Shown: piece by piece, positions 32,481-43,819 of the stretch
Layout of the letters: each line of letters starts with the position of its first letter
How positions within the stretch are numbered: position 1 is the first letter of the stretch
NCBI GenBank assembly: GCA_964036315.1
Contig: OZ038482.1
Coordinates: 15,782,382-15,846,381 of the forward strand
Length of the DNA stretch: 64,000 nucleotides
Source of the DNA: Acanthosepion esculentum
Lineage: Eukaryota > Mollusca > Cephalopoda > Sepiida > Sepiidae
Direction of reading: 5' to 3'
Translations under genes and position numbers: made by a program
The notes under the pieces: generated by a model
What the model was told of the DNA's origin: nothing
The model's database searches: none
The model's input: only the letters and a program-made list of their open reading frames with translations

Positions 32481-34515
32481 ATAAAGCTACTAAGACGTAA
32501 GGATTTTCTGAGAGTGAAATAAACTAAGAAAAGAGTGAAAGGACATAAAAAAGGCGAGAATTCAAGGAGACAAGAAGATGACGATTGACATCACATTTAA
32601 ATTTTTGTAGATCGTTGTTGAAAGGAAAACAAGACTTCCGAAGAGATTTACACAAGCGAGGAAAGCCACCATTAGTATAGAACTTACATTTAGCAATTTC
32701 AGCAGTAAAATGATGAGACGTAGTTGTCAATCTAGTAATGCCTTTTAATTCGTGAAGTCCAAAGAGGAAAAGTCCTCAGACCAATGACAATGAAAGATTT
32801 AATGAAAAGGCCCCAGGAAGTTACCAGACCAGATGAGGCAGCACTAATCAATGTACAGGATAATGGTAGACCTATAAAGGTGCAAGATGGATTCTGGTGC
32901 GAAAGATTGAGTAACATGACACTATAGGTTTTAGGCGGAGAAACAGCCAGTACTCGACTGTGTTAGGAATTGAGTCTAATCCGACCAACTGTCTGGGCCA
33001 GTTGATGAGTGGTTTTTATAACAGATTGGGAAATTTCATTCTTCTACTTGGGCAAACCTATTCTCTAGGTGCTGATTAGTTGCTGACTTTGGTGTTGATG
33101 ATGTGCTCAACATATATCCATCACTACGCTATGAATGTTAGGCGACGTGTTCAGTGCTCATTTATTTTTGGCCAACTGGACGCTAGTTGGGAACTTCCCT
33201 ACGAGGTTCAGTTTCACATTTCTGATTCTTTGGACACAATGAACTAATATTTCTCACAGGAAATCTAGTAACTGATTTAGTATAATCAATCAACTTCATG
33301 GCAGTTGGAATTGTTAAACAGAGGAGTCGCAATGAGTTATTCACCTGGAGGTTAGCATCAAACCTGTTGATTGACAGAAGAAAAAGGACTTCTTATATGA
33401 TTAAAGGAGAGACGTTTCGTTCTAGAGGCATTAACATTAACTAGCCATTTCTTGCCCCAGTTAACAACAGATTGAGATCCGTTGCCAGTTTGACTTCATC
33501 GAACCAAACAGACATTACAGCGTCATCATCATAGATATCAAGTCGATAATTGGTGACACCAGGAAGGTCGTGGATGAATATTAAGAACGGAATTGGTTCA
33601 ACAAGTCATATTAGTGTAAAAAGATCTAGAAGATTGGCTGTTCAAGATAACTTTAATTACGTGATTTGATATGAAGGATTGAGTAAAATCAAACATTCGC
33701 TCAGAAACACCATGACCCTTAAAGTTACAAAAAAGTTCAGAATGCCAAATGTTGGAGTTTTTGAGTACCTTGGTGTACTAGTGAGCAAGCCAAAATGAGC
33801 TGACTCATTTTATAGTTCACCAATGGAAGTTTTGTCCAATAAGAAGGCTCAAAATATTCAATACAACGTGTATAAAGGTGGCCATGTTTTTTCCGGAATA
33901 TTCACTGCCAGCCTTTGATATCGAAGACTGAAGAATTACGGAACAGCTGATGGTGGTATTGGCGATATAGTCAGATTCTGTAGAGTGTCTGACTCGTGAG
34001 TGTTAATCTTTAACGTTGTTTTTTTTTTTTTAATAGATTACCTACTGCGCTGGATTCTATATTCATACACTATGGTGAACATGGTCAACACCAAATCCTG
34101 TCAAACGCTTTCGAGATATCCAAAGCAATGGTCGACATTTCACAATTCTGAAGTTTGAGAGACTCTTTCCGTTAACACATCGGCAATTCTCCTAGAGAAA
34201 GGAAAACCATATTGTTTGTCTGAAAGAAGACACTGAAAGCTGAGATACTTAACCAATTTGGAACTAGAGAATCTAGGACATTGCCAAAAAGAGGTAGAAT
34301 AATAATACGTCAACAGAGCAAAAGTCTAGAAAGCAGCAAGGTATCTATTGTAGAGCCTAGAGATAACAGGAACCAGTTCAGAAATATCCTTAGGGCAATA
34401 ACATCGAGTCTGCTGCTTTGTGGGGATCACAGGATGATAGCAGGAACCATGAAAGGAGTTCTAAGTGCAAAGCCAGGAAAATATAATCCAGATGATACAA
34501 GAGTAGAATTGTAAG
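32480..34515 (-). mobile_element. jockey/CR1-like LINE, minus strand
   Basis: About 2 kb of decayed reverse-transcriptase ORF in minus orientation, 5'-truncated near 34515 where a (TA)n tract begins. Same broad family as the plus-strand LINE at 40650-43335. An unmatched segment (about 33800-34060) may be a further insertion. Confidence 0.8.
32490..34510 (-). pseudogene. LINE reverse transcriptase remnant
   Basis: In minus order: SELVPVISRLYNRYLAAF (34370 region), LLSDKQYGFPFSRRIADVLT (about 34225-34165), motif A ALDISKAFDRIW (about 34120-34085), PIPFLIFIHDLPGVTNYRLD then IYDDDAVMSVW where the family has its YADD catalytic box (33560-33510), and the C-terminal APESILHLYRSTII (about 32890). 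One box residue is changed (A to D) and stops occur throughout. The order and spacing fit a jockey/CR1-type RT. Confidence 0.82.
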
Positions 34516-34531
34516 AGAATTTACAAGCAAA

Positions 34532-34535
<4 letters not shown>

Positions 34536-34577
<42 letters not shown>
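34536..34577. repeat. (TA)n microsatellite
   Basis: Between the LINE 5' truncation point and the next tRNA-Ser-like repeat. Confidence 0.95.
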
Positions 34578-34580
<3 letters not shown>

Positions 34581-35119
34581 GAAATAGACTGTCCAACAAT
34601 TATTTTAACATATTTTGTTTATATGTTATTTTTATAGATACAAATATTTAAGTAAATTTACCGGCCTGAATGTCCGAGAAATCACAAAGAAAAAATTTGT
34701 CCGCCGAGAGGATTCAAGCCTGTATCCTACACGGAACCGTCTTATAGCCTGACGTGCTATAATATTTAGCAACAGAAGTCTGGTTATAAAGGTTAAAGTA
34801 CTGTTTTTAAACTACAAACTTCGACGAACATTTTCCGAACGATCATATCTCACAAAATCTTAACGTAAACCTTGACAACATATTACGAAATGGATTTAGT
34901 CCGACAATATTTTTAATATATTTTCTGTGTATACGTTATTTTAATCGATACAATTTATTAAAGTAAATGTGTTTTTTAAATAAACAGTATTATTTACATT
35001 TACCGGCCTGAATGTTCGAGAAATTATTAAAATAAGGTATAAACAGCAAAATATATTAAATAGATTATTAAAACAACGTATAAATAGAATATATATTAAA
35101 TAATTGCCGGACTTAATCC

Positions 35120-35125
<6 letters not shown>
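34578..35125 (-). mobile_element. tRNA-Ser-like repeat, rearranged copy
   Basis: ATGAAATAGACTGTCCAACA, body, a decayed tRNA-like part (CGAGAGGATTCAAGCCTGTA near 34702) and an upstream segment are followed by a second body (ATTACGAAATGGATTTAGTC at 34885, ACATTTACCGGCCTGAATGT) and an inverted end AATTGCCGGACTTAATCCAT. TA tracts lie at both outer borders. Confidence 0.78.

Positions 35126-35200
<75 letters not shown>
35126..35200. repeat. (TA)n microsatellite
   Basis: About 36 TA units. Confidence 0.97.
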
Positions 35201-35283
35201 GAAAACATAAGAAACTTCATAGTCGGATCTCCAAATTTCAATATTTTTTTTATTTATTTGAGTATTATTTTTCTTTCTAAAGT

Positions 35284-35287
<4 letters not shown>

Positions 35288-35353
<66 letters not shown>
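35288..35353. repeat. (TA)n microsatellite
   Basis: About 32 TA units, followed by a short GATA run. Confidence 0.97.
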
Positions 35354-35356
<3 letters not shown>

Positions 35357-35379
35357 AGGTAGATAAATAGATAGATATA

Positions 35380-35745
35380 GCTGGCCACTAATGTTCGAGG
35401 ATACCCGTCTACTAGATCGGCTAGTCAATTCCTATTGCAGACGCTCGCTCAGGCACATTTGTGTTTGCTCAACACCCACAGAAGCGAGCTGTGGTTTATA
35501 CCGCAACTGTTCTGAGCAGACCTTAGTTACAGTTTCTGGGAGAGAGCGTGTTATCTAGCGTGGTTAACAATTTGAACAAGGCCAGTACGCTCATGCGCTC
35601 AGCCACGATGACTTGTGGCTTCGTGCTTGCACAGCTATCGACGTCCCCCAAGATTTCGTCTACCCGTTTTCCCTCGCAGGCACTTTCCAAGGGCGTCGCA
35701 CGCTGGGATCTCGCCCGATCCAATCCGATAGGTGTTTAAATTGAA
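35380..35745. other. GC-richer block of unknown nature
   Basis: Base composition is visibly more balanced than its surroundings. Open frames exist on both strands (minus 35723-35523, 66 codons; plus 35548-35739, 63 codons). The minus frame (residues RVDEILGDVDSCASTKPQVI, then AERMSVLALFKLLTTLDNTL) could come from a retroelement or be an exon. I do not recognise it. Confidence 0.35.
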
Positions 35746-37004
35746 AGACAATGATCTTTACAACCTATTTCCAATTGCACTGTTGCGGTGAATGTACCAG
35801 CTATCAATTGGCTGTTGGGATTTAGATCCTTTCAACTTATGGCCTTTTCCACAACTTAACTCGCCATTGAAATGCCGTGGGCTTGATAAAAGCGAACGAT
35901 ACAAGACAGGACTTTAAGTTTTTACGCTGTTTATTACTTTCATGAGGACTCAGACCCGATTGCCCTGGGTAGGCTATTTGTTTTACTAGTATTAAATAGT
36001 TGGTTACTTTCTGGAGAGTCGTCTTATCTTCAGCTTACATAATGCTTATCGATTTTATTTCTAATTCATCGCTTGTTTCACCTCTAGCTTTCCTAAAAAT
36101 GAGTGACATCTTTATCAACAATCTTTCACATCTTTTACCGACAATTTTCAAACAGATAAATTAGAAAGCACTCTGATAAAATAAGCAATTGAATTCTATC
36201 AGCGTCGCCTCTGCGGGGAAAACGCTTTCATCTTGTACTGACTATGTTAGATAGTCAGTGGTTCTTGGCTTGTCTAAGTAGTGACAAAGCCATTTTCATT
36301 TATGTCAACCAAGTTGGCAAACAAGTGATGAGACCTTTATTCAGAGATGTGGATTCCTGCTCAATGGCTCCAGTAAAAATGAAGAAAGACATATTTTTCA
36401 GAAATTCGAACTGAATTCTTTCGGGGTTTTTTTTTCTGGCCGTTATGTCGTCCTGTGGTTGCTGGTTGATTCAGACGTTAAAATAAAGTACGCTTTATGA
36501 CAGCATATATAAACTGTATTCTCTTTCATTCTGTAAATATTCCCGAACGGATTTATTATGAAAATATTACATCTTTATAGAAATATTCACGTATCTAGCT
36601 CATCATGTATATTCTTTAACACTGGATATCAGATTGCATGTAAAAAGGGTGAATCACTTAAAATATACAGTTTCCGGACACCGGAGATATTTCGTTACTC
36701 TATACTTGAATGACGGTCATCTTTTCAAATATGTTAAGATTCAAAAGTATGTACTTATTTCGCTTTTGGCGATCATTCATCTAAAATTAGAGACTTATTC
36801 CAACACAGCATATAACAATTATAAGCCTAGTAAGAAAGGATTATAAATTAGATATGAAATATTTTAAATTAAAATATATTAATATTATATTTAAAAAAGA
36901 CTTTCCTCTTCAAATTGAAAATATCATGTGAAACTTAATTATGCATTAATATTATAGCTGTTTCTTCAGTAAATGATGATGCGTAAAAATAGCCTGCTTC
37001 ACGT
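35746..37004. other. No gene seen
   Basis: The frame at 36634-36846 has no recognisable features. AT-rich sequence. Confidence 0.5.
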
Positions 37005-37415
37005 TTAATCACAAGCGGATGCCAATGGCTTTTATGCATCATCAACGTTGTTATATTAATAGCATTTGGTTTGAATTTATTTTGATGTGATAACTAATCG
37101 CTTCATGATGTGCAAAATTCATTTGTACACTATTTACATTATTCGGACTATTGTCCTCATCTTTGTCGCCATATTTATTACAACGTTGTACGCCCCGGCC
37201 TTCTTCGGGTGGTTGGAATATCGAACTGAACCCTTTATTTCGCTCACTGGTGTAGACTGTTCTCGTTCCACGTGCCATGTTTAATGGGTGTCAGTTATCA
37301 GTTATCTCCTGTTAACTCCCCTCTGAAAGTTCTCCACTGACTTAACCAGGTATTGAACTCACACTCTTTGGGTCTTGTCACTGGATCAAACCAACGCCTT
37401 TATCCACTGTGCCAT
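37005..37415 (-). mobile_element. SINE-A with 120-bp flank, duplicated at 39649-40075
   Basis: 37128-37415 is a SINE-A in minus orientation with one tail unit. The flank 37005-37127 (CACAAGCGGATGCCAATGGC, CTTCATGATGTGCAAAATTC) is also present beside the copy at 39769, so both belong to a duplicated block. The GTTTCGGC junction is shortened (CAACGTTGTACGCC). Confidence 0.88.
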
Positions 37416-37423
37416 TGGACATA

Positions 37424-38035
37424 TGGCACAGTGGATAAAGGAATGGGTTAGATCCAGTGACAGGACCCAAAGAGTGTGAGTTCAATACCTCCAATACGTA
37501 CAACAGCCGAAACCCTTATGATAAATATTATAACAAAGATGAGGACAATAGTCCGAATAATGTAAATAGTGTACATAATACCACATCTCAGAAATATAGA
37601 CAGATACTGATAGGCCGAAACGTTGTAATAAATATGGGGACAAAGATGAGGACAATAGTCCGAATAATGTAAATAGTGTACATAATAACTTATCTCAGAA
37701 ATATAGGCAGATACTGATAGGCCGAAACGTTGTAATAAATATGGCAAAAAAAATTTAAGACAATAGTCCGAATAATGTAAATCGTGTACATAATACCTCA
37801 TCTTAGAAATATAGACAAATACAGAAAGGCTGAAACGTTGTGATAAATATGGCGACAAGATGAGGACAATAGTCGGAATAATGTAAATAGTGTACATAAT
37901 ACCTCATCTCAGAAATATAGACAGATACTGAAAGGCCGAAACGTTGTAATAAATATGGGGACAAAGATGAGGACAATAGTCCGAATAATGTAAATAGTGT
38001 ACATAATACCTCATCTCAGAAATATAGACAAATTC
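37424..38035 (+). mobile_element. SINE-A with five 107-bp tail units
   Basis: Head-to-head with the previous SINE. The head (GGCACAGTGGATAAAGGAAT to GTGAGTTCAATACC) joins directly to tail sequence, so the body is deleted. GTCCGAATAATG recurs at 37551, 37658, 37766, 37872 (GTCGG) and 37979, spacings 107, 108, 106 and 107. Confidence 0.92.
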
Positions 38036-38783
38036 ATGTGTTTTAAAATAAACAACGAAAACATGCGAATAAGAAAATATCTTTTAGTGTAACTTGGAAT
38101 AGATAAAAACCTTTAGCAAAAGTGAATAGCAGGCAATCTATAACAATTACCAAACATAAACTAATTAATGATAAGGACATTTTATTTGCTAATTATCCAA
38201 TTTCAGTCACAATGTATCCATTACATGCAATAAGATACGTAGGCATTCTGAGGAAGTTGAACACATTACGATTACTGTGTAATTACTAGAAAGTAATAAT
38301 AAAAAATGAATGTAAATAATCGATTCGTTTTTACGACTTATCAACCCATTTTGCGTTATTCAAACCCGAAACATATTTTGAACTGTAAGACATATTCATT
38401 TTTTGCGAGTGAACATTGAAGTAACAATTTTGGGGGATAACAATAATTTTCCATATACAACTCTAATATTTAACCCATAGCTTGGGGGAGAAAAGACGGA
38501 TACATAACTTTACCAAGAGTAAGAATGTAACGAACTCGACTGGAATTCCAACCCTGATTTCGCACTCGAAGCAGCTATCTATTACACTTCCTGCACATCC
38601 TCTAAAGCCATTAAAAACGAATATCATAATAAGAGATTTGAACCTGAGATTTTTCAGATCATTCTCTTGTGATACGAGCTTACTCTTTAGCTTGAAATGT
38701 AAAATGGTAATGTCAGCAATACATTTGTAAAGAAAATGGTACAAGTTTCTTCATTTCTTTCGAAAAAGGTGTAAAAGGAAATC

Positions 38784-38790
<7 letters not shown>
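38036..38790. other. No gene seen
   Basis: AT-rich sequence; the frames at 38463-38744 are opposite-strand shadows without features. Confidence 0.5.

Positions 38791-38838
<48 letters not shown>
38791..38838. repeat. (TA)n microsatellite
   Basis: About 23 TA units. Confidence 0.96.
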
Positions 38839-38839
<1 letters not shown>

Positions 38840-39309
38840 GACGTAACACGTAACGTTGGCACGTTTTTACAAGAAAACACTCTTGAAGAAAAGAAAATAA
38901 CCTGTTTACTACTACGAATGTTTAACTGTCAAAAAGAAACTTTTCAACCATATGGCTTGATGTTCTAGGATGATTCAGGCTTCTAGGTCAAACCGATGAA
39001 AAGTTGAAACGAAAAAAGTAATGTAGTAAATAAATGTGTCCATTTAAAATATGCCAGAATGCTTTTGTTATATATCTTTACATTTCCGTAAATATCAATA
39101 AATGTTCATATTTATCGGCACGTGTACGTATAAAAGCCCACATATCTATCTCACTGTGTTCAAATGTATATATATATATATATCGATCAGTCCATCTGTC
39201 GAATAATCAAAAGATCTATCTTCACATCTCTAACTCAATCTGTACATACCTCAGTTTGGCAACAGCTGGGGCTATTCATGCCTGACGCCTTCACTTCATC
39301 TCTCTTTCT

Positions 39310-39420
<111 letters not shown>

Positions 39421-39531
39421 CATATTGCTCTGTATTTTGATATATTGTCCTCTCTTAATGGATCTAACTTTTTAATATTTTATATTAAAAAACTTATTTG
39501 AATTATCCTTACCACTTACGGATTTGATATT

Positions 39532-39534
<3 letters not shown>

Positions 39535-39576
<42 letters not shown>

Positions 39577-39632
39577 ATATCAAATCAAATATATGTATAT
39601 AATATCAAATCAAATATATATATATATATATT
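39535..39632. repeat. CATA/TA repeat with an AATATCAAATCAAATATAT duplicate
   Basis: (CATA)n, (TA)n and two copies of ATAATATCAAATCAAATATA. Confidence 0.9.
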
Positions 39633-39648
39633 ACATTTTTCGGACTAT

Positions 39649-40075
39649 TTAATCACAAGCGGATGCCAATGGCTTTTATGCATCATCAACGTTGTTATAT
39701 TAATTGCATTTGTTTTGAATTTATTTTGATGTGATAACTAATCACTTCATGATGTGCAAAATTCATTTGTACACTATTTACATTATTCGGACAATTGTCC
39801 TCATCTTTGTCGCAATATCGTAATATTTATTACAACGTTTCGGCCGTTGTACGCTCCGGCCTTCGTCAGGTGGTTGGAATGTTGAACTGAACCCTTTATT
39901 TCGCTCACTGGGAGAGACTGTTCTATTTCCACGTGCCATGTTTAAAGGATGTCAGTTATCAGTTATAACTTGTTAATTCACCTCCACTAGTTCTCCACTG
40001 CCGTAACCGGGTATTGAACTCACACTCTTTGCGTCCTCTCACTGGATCTAACTAACGCCTTTATCCACTGTGCCT
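39649..40075 (-). mobile_element. SINE-A block, second copy of 37005-37415
   Basis: Same flank, tail, body and head in minus orientation. A short insertion (ATATCGTA) sits in the tail near 39817. The head ends with CCTTTATCCACTGTGCC. Confidence 0.9.
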
Positions 40076-40103
40076 TGTGTCTTTGAGGATATCTGTGAAT
40101 GTG

Positions 40104-40193
40104 GCCTGGCGATTGCGTCTAGCATGAAACTGAACAGTGAAGTCAACACTTAGAGGCGACAGGCTGTTTCATGCTATATGCAATCGTCAGGCC
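40104..40193. repeat. Fold-back related to 29160-29277
   Basis: GGCCTGGCGATTGCGTCTAG and ATATGCAATCGTCAGGCC are inverted partners; the middle GAAGTCAACACTTAGAGGCG matches the arm at 29161. Confidence 0.8.
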
Positions 40194-40419
40194 ACGAGTG
40201 CTGTTATTTTTCTCGGCTATTTATATATACGGGTCATTGGTGCAATGTGGGTAGTCTATTTTGGCGGTTATTTTACCGTAAGTCGTTTTTCTGTTTATTT
40301 ATTTATTTGGGTTAAATTATTTTACTTGTTTTGATTTTTTTTTCTTATCTTATATATATATATATATATTTTATCGGTGTTTTTATTAACGTAGTAAAAA
40401 TTTGTTTATATATTTTTCA

Positions 40420-40640
40420 ATACATGACTGACGAGGCAGATTTGTTTTCCCGCAGTAGGTTGCCATTTCTTTCTGCGGTAGACCAGTTGCTAAAAGAACC
40501 CGATCTGTCCTGCTATTTACGCATAGGTGGTGGGGGGAAAAGAAGAGGATTCATACCTTTCCCAAGGGTATTAGCACGTAAGTGAATGTAATGGATTCGA
40601 CTGGAATTCGAAGACGGTTCTCCGATTCCTCCACCGTGAT
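40420..40640 (-). mobile_element. SINE-B copy
   Basis: ATACATGACTGACGAGGCAG to TTAGCACGTAAGTGAATGTA, then the start of the tRNA-like head (GGATTCGACTGGAATTCGAA), cut at about 40640 where the LINE begins. Confidence 0.85.
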
Positions 40641-40659
40641 ATTCTTATTTGAATTTATT

Positions 40660-42035
40660 TATTTTTATCTTTGTGTTCGGTGATTTTAAAATGCATCACA
40701 ACAGGTGGCTTAATATTACCGATGCTATCGAGATTCAAATTTTCAATATTTCCATTGCACATTCCCTTTTTCAATATTTCCATTGCACAAACAGGCTTCT
40801 TTATTTGACTTATTTCTTACCTCCTCACCCGGATCTTGGCGAGCTTCACAAAATTGGCCTCTTGGAAATTCGGAACACGGTCTAGTATCTATTGATATTT
40901 CGTTTCGATCATCTAGTAAATAGGAGCCTTCTATTGATAAGAACCTTTTCCGTTACAAGCATGCTGATTAGGACTCATTTCGTGACTTTCTTCGAGACGC
41001 TCCTTGGACAGATATTGTTTTAATTTTCAAATTGAGAATTGCGCTTCTGAGGTTTTCTTTTGGATCAAAGTCGGCAAGGATGCTTTCATTCCTTCTCGGA
41101 AATATCAGGTTAAACTTCAAACTTCTCCATGGTTCACAACAGCATGCTATGCCGCTATAGCTCACAGGAACAACTATTTCCGGCTATATCGGCGTGACAG
41201 TTCCCATCGCCTATTCGGAGCTGCACGTAATAATTGCAAACGTGTCCCCGAATGAACTAAGGGTCTGTTTGCTGAGAGAATGAGGCACCGTATTCCAGCT
41301 AACAAGTTCGGTTCTCGTGATTACTCTCGGTTCTGTAATAGTGTATTAAATAAGAGAAAGTTTTTATTCCTTCTGTCTTCAATGAATTTAAGATGTTAAC
41401 AACTTCTTCTGATAAATCTGAACGTTTCTCCAGTGAATTCTCAATAAAATTCTACCCTTAATACACCCGCAGTATCCTTGATTAAATTCTCACTTAGAAC
41501 TGAGTCTCTATTGACTAATATACACATTCTATGGTTTCTGCTATCATCTCGAATCTGGATCCACACAAAGCATGCAGATCTGATGGTATCCCTATAATAA
41601 TCCTTTTGAAATGTACTCCCGAACTGGCTCCTGTTCTCTCTAAACTGTATAATAAATGATTCGCTGTCTCTTGCTTTCATGCCTGATGGAAATCTTCATC
41701 TGTTTTTCCAGTTTTTAAGAACTCAGCTGAAACGTCCGACCATTACAACTATCGGCCTATTAGACTTTTATATCTTTGGGGGAAACTAATAGAGCCCCTA
41801 AATTAATGCTGAATTGGTTAGGGATCTCACAGCGCAGGGCCTAAGTTTTCAAAGAAGCAATAAGACTTTCGTTTCTCCATGACAACTGCTGAGGATAATT
41901 GCAGAAAGAGTCTACGAAGCTCTAGATAAGAACGGGAAAGCTCGGGATTTTGCTTTGTACATCTCGAAAGCTTTCGACAGGGTTTGGCATAAAGGTCTTC
42001 TTCACAAGTTGAAAATTTACGGTGTCTCCGGATAA
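40660..42035 (+). pseudogene. LINE ORF2, endonuclease to RT motif A
   Basis: FVFGDFKMHHNRWLN at about 40670 is the GDFN endonuclease motif with N changed to K. Then follow KVGKDAFIPSRKYQVKLQTS and PWFTTACYAAIAHRNNYFRL (41070-41200), the linker characteristic of this family. ISNLDPHKACRSDGIP is near 41540, PELAPVLSKLYNK near 41625, and motif A ALDKNGKARDFALYISKAFD then RVWHKGLLHKL near 41920-42020. Stops and frameshifts are frequent. The protein would nick DNA and copy its RNA at the target. Confidence 0.87.
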
Positions 42036-42044
42036 AATTTTGAA

Positions 42045-42510
42045 CTGATTCAGTCTTCAGTATCTGTCTATATTTCTGAGATGAGGTATTATGTACATTA
42101 TTTACATTATTCGGACTATTGCCCTAATTTTTGTTGCCATTTTTATTACAACGTTTCGGCCGTACAGTATCTGTCTATATTTCTGAGATGAGGTATTATG
42201 TACATTATTTACATTATTCGGACTAGTGTCCTCATCTTTGTTGCCATATTTATTACAACGTTTCGGCTTTTCATTATCTGTCTATGTTTCTGAGATGAGA
42301 CATTAAGTACACTATTTACATTATTCGGGCTATTGTCCTCATCTTTATTGCCATATTTATTACAACGTTTCGGCCGTTGTACGCTTCGGAGTTTCTTCAG
42401 GTGATTGGAATGTCGAACAGAACCCTTTATTTCGCTCGCTGGGGTAGACTGTTCTAGTTCCACGTGCCATGTCTAATGGATGTCAGTTATTAGTTATCTC
42501 CTGTTAATTA
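42045..42510 (-). mobile_element. SINE-A with three 107-bp units, inside the LINE
   Basis: TACATTATTCGG occurs at 42103, 42210 and 42317 (107 bp apart), then the SINE body to GTTAATTA at 42508 where it is truncated. The head is missing from this copy. Confidence 0.9.
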
Positions 42511-42605
42511 CACATGCTACAGTGGATAAAGGCGTAGGTTAGATACAGTGACGGAACCCAAAGAATTGTGAGTTCAATACCTGGTTAAGGCAGTGGAGAA
42601 ATTGG
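42511..42605 (+). mobile_element. SINE-A head, opposite orientation
   Basis: GCTACAGTGGATAAAGGCGT to GGTTAAGGCAGTGGAGAA on the plus strand, directly after the truncated minus copy. This is the second head-to-head SINE-A junction in the window. Confidence 0.85.
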
Positions 42606-43335
42606 AGAGTGACTCGTTGCGTCTTCTCGGGTGAAAGTTCTCTGCTGGAATGAAGTGGAAAGCGTATATTTAATCCATTGCTAAGTCAGCTGCTAAGAAC
42701 GTTTGTTCACTGTGTTGTGCTAGATAATTTTTTCTCCAGAATCTATCGTACATATCTATGTCAACAATTCATCCATACTTAGAATATTGCTGCAACATAT
42801 AGTCCCTTGCTCCTGCTATATATCTAAAGAATCTTGATAAAATCTAAAGAAGAATCAGCAATATTATAAGACCTGATCTGGCGTCTCGGCTTCAGGCACT
42901 TTGCCACCGCCGTAAGGTTACCTCCCTGTGCCTTTTCTATAAATACTTTCATGGTAAGTGTTTGGATGAGCTCTTTACTATGGTACCTAGACTGTATGAA
43001 TGTGGGCACAGTGCTAGACTGGCGACGAGATCCTATCGATTTACAGATGAGTTGGCTAGACATTAACCGTAAGTTCTATGGTAACAGATTGTTTTTCCTC
43101 CCGCTTCTCGTTCATGGAACTCCCTTCCGTTTCCATGCTTTCCAGCCAATTTTAATCTTTAAAACAATTAAATATAATGTCATCGCTATCGGCTGTCTTC
43201 CTTGATTACACTTCTTATGTTCTCCCCCCTTAGTAATGGTTCTTTTTTTCTAATGCCTCCACAACCAATAATTCCTTGTGTCTTGGTGGCTTTAGTGTCT
43301 TACTCGGGCAGAACTTGATTAAAAAATTAAGAATA
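42606..43335 (+). pseudogene. LINE ORF2, C-terminal part
   Basis: Frames read AKSAAKNVCSLCCAR, STIHPYLEYCCNI, PDLASRLQALCHRRKVTSLC then LFYKYFHGKCLDELFTMVPR, and SARLATRSYRFTDELARH (42680-43070): the conserved tail of jockey/CR1-like RT proteins. The RT catalytic boxes between motif A and this tail are absent. The final 300 bp match 21425-21722. Confidence 0.87.
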
Positions 43336-43819
43336 AAAGGTTTTCTTAGGTCTATCAGCCAGCGTATTCGATAAATCTTAATATAGAAAATGTGCTCTCT
43401 GGTAGGAGTCGAATTCTAGTATCCATTTGTAAGAAAAATGTTCAATTATTGTCAAAGAGAACATATTTTATAACGATTTCTCACATAGGCAGGCTGATAG
43501 ACTTGATACACACTGTTTAAAGTAAAATAAAAATAAAAATGGAGCTTCTATTTTAAATAAGAGTATCCATTATGATAAAGTTTGAAGTAATAAAAGTGTC
43601 GGATTAAAAATAAATTTATTAATTCTTTAAATAAATAAATAAATATGTGTGTGTGTACGTGTGTGTGTGTGTGTGTGTGTGTGTGCAGATATGTAGAAAA
43701 ATAGGAAAGAACACTTTAGGTAAATAATCCGGAGTTCTTTAGTATTTTTGTTTTTATTTTAAAAAAAACAGTGCTCCATACAGAAATATAGCTTAAATTA
43801 TAATTATTTTAAAATAAAT
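43336..43819. other. No gene; TG microsatellite at 43645-43685
   Basis: AT-rich spacer. Confidence 0.6.

Larger units (their letters stand above)
40650..43335 (+). mobile_element. jockey/CR1-like LINE, plus strand, split by SINE-A
   Basis: Coding remnants run from the endonuclease domain to the end of the RT protein, with a 3' end GATTAAAAAATTAAG like the fragment at 21722. Between about 42040 and 42605 lies SINE-A material. The RT core that should be there is missing, so the insertion came with, or was followed by, a deletion of several hundred bp. Confidence 0.87.
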
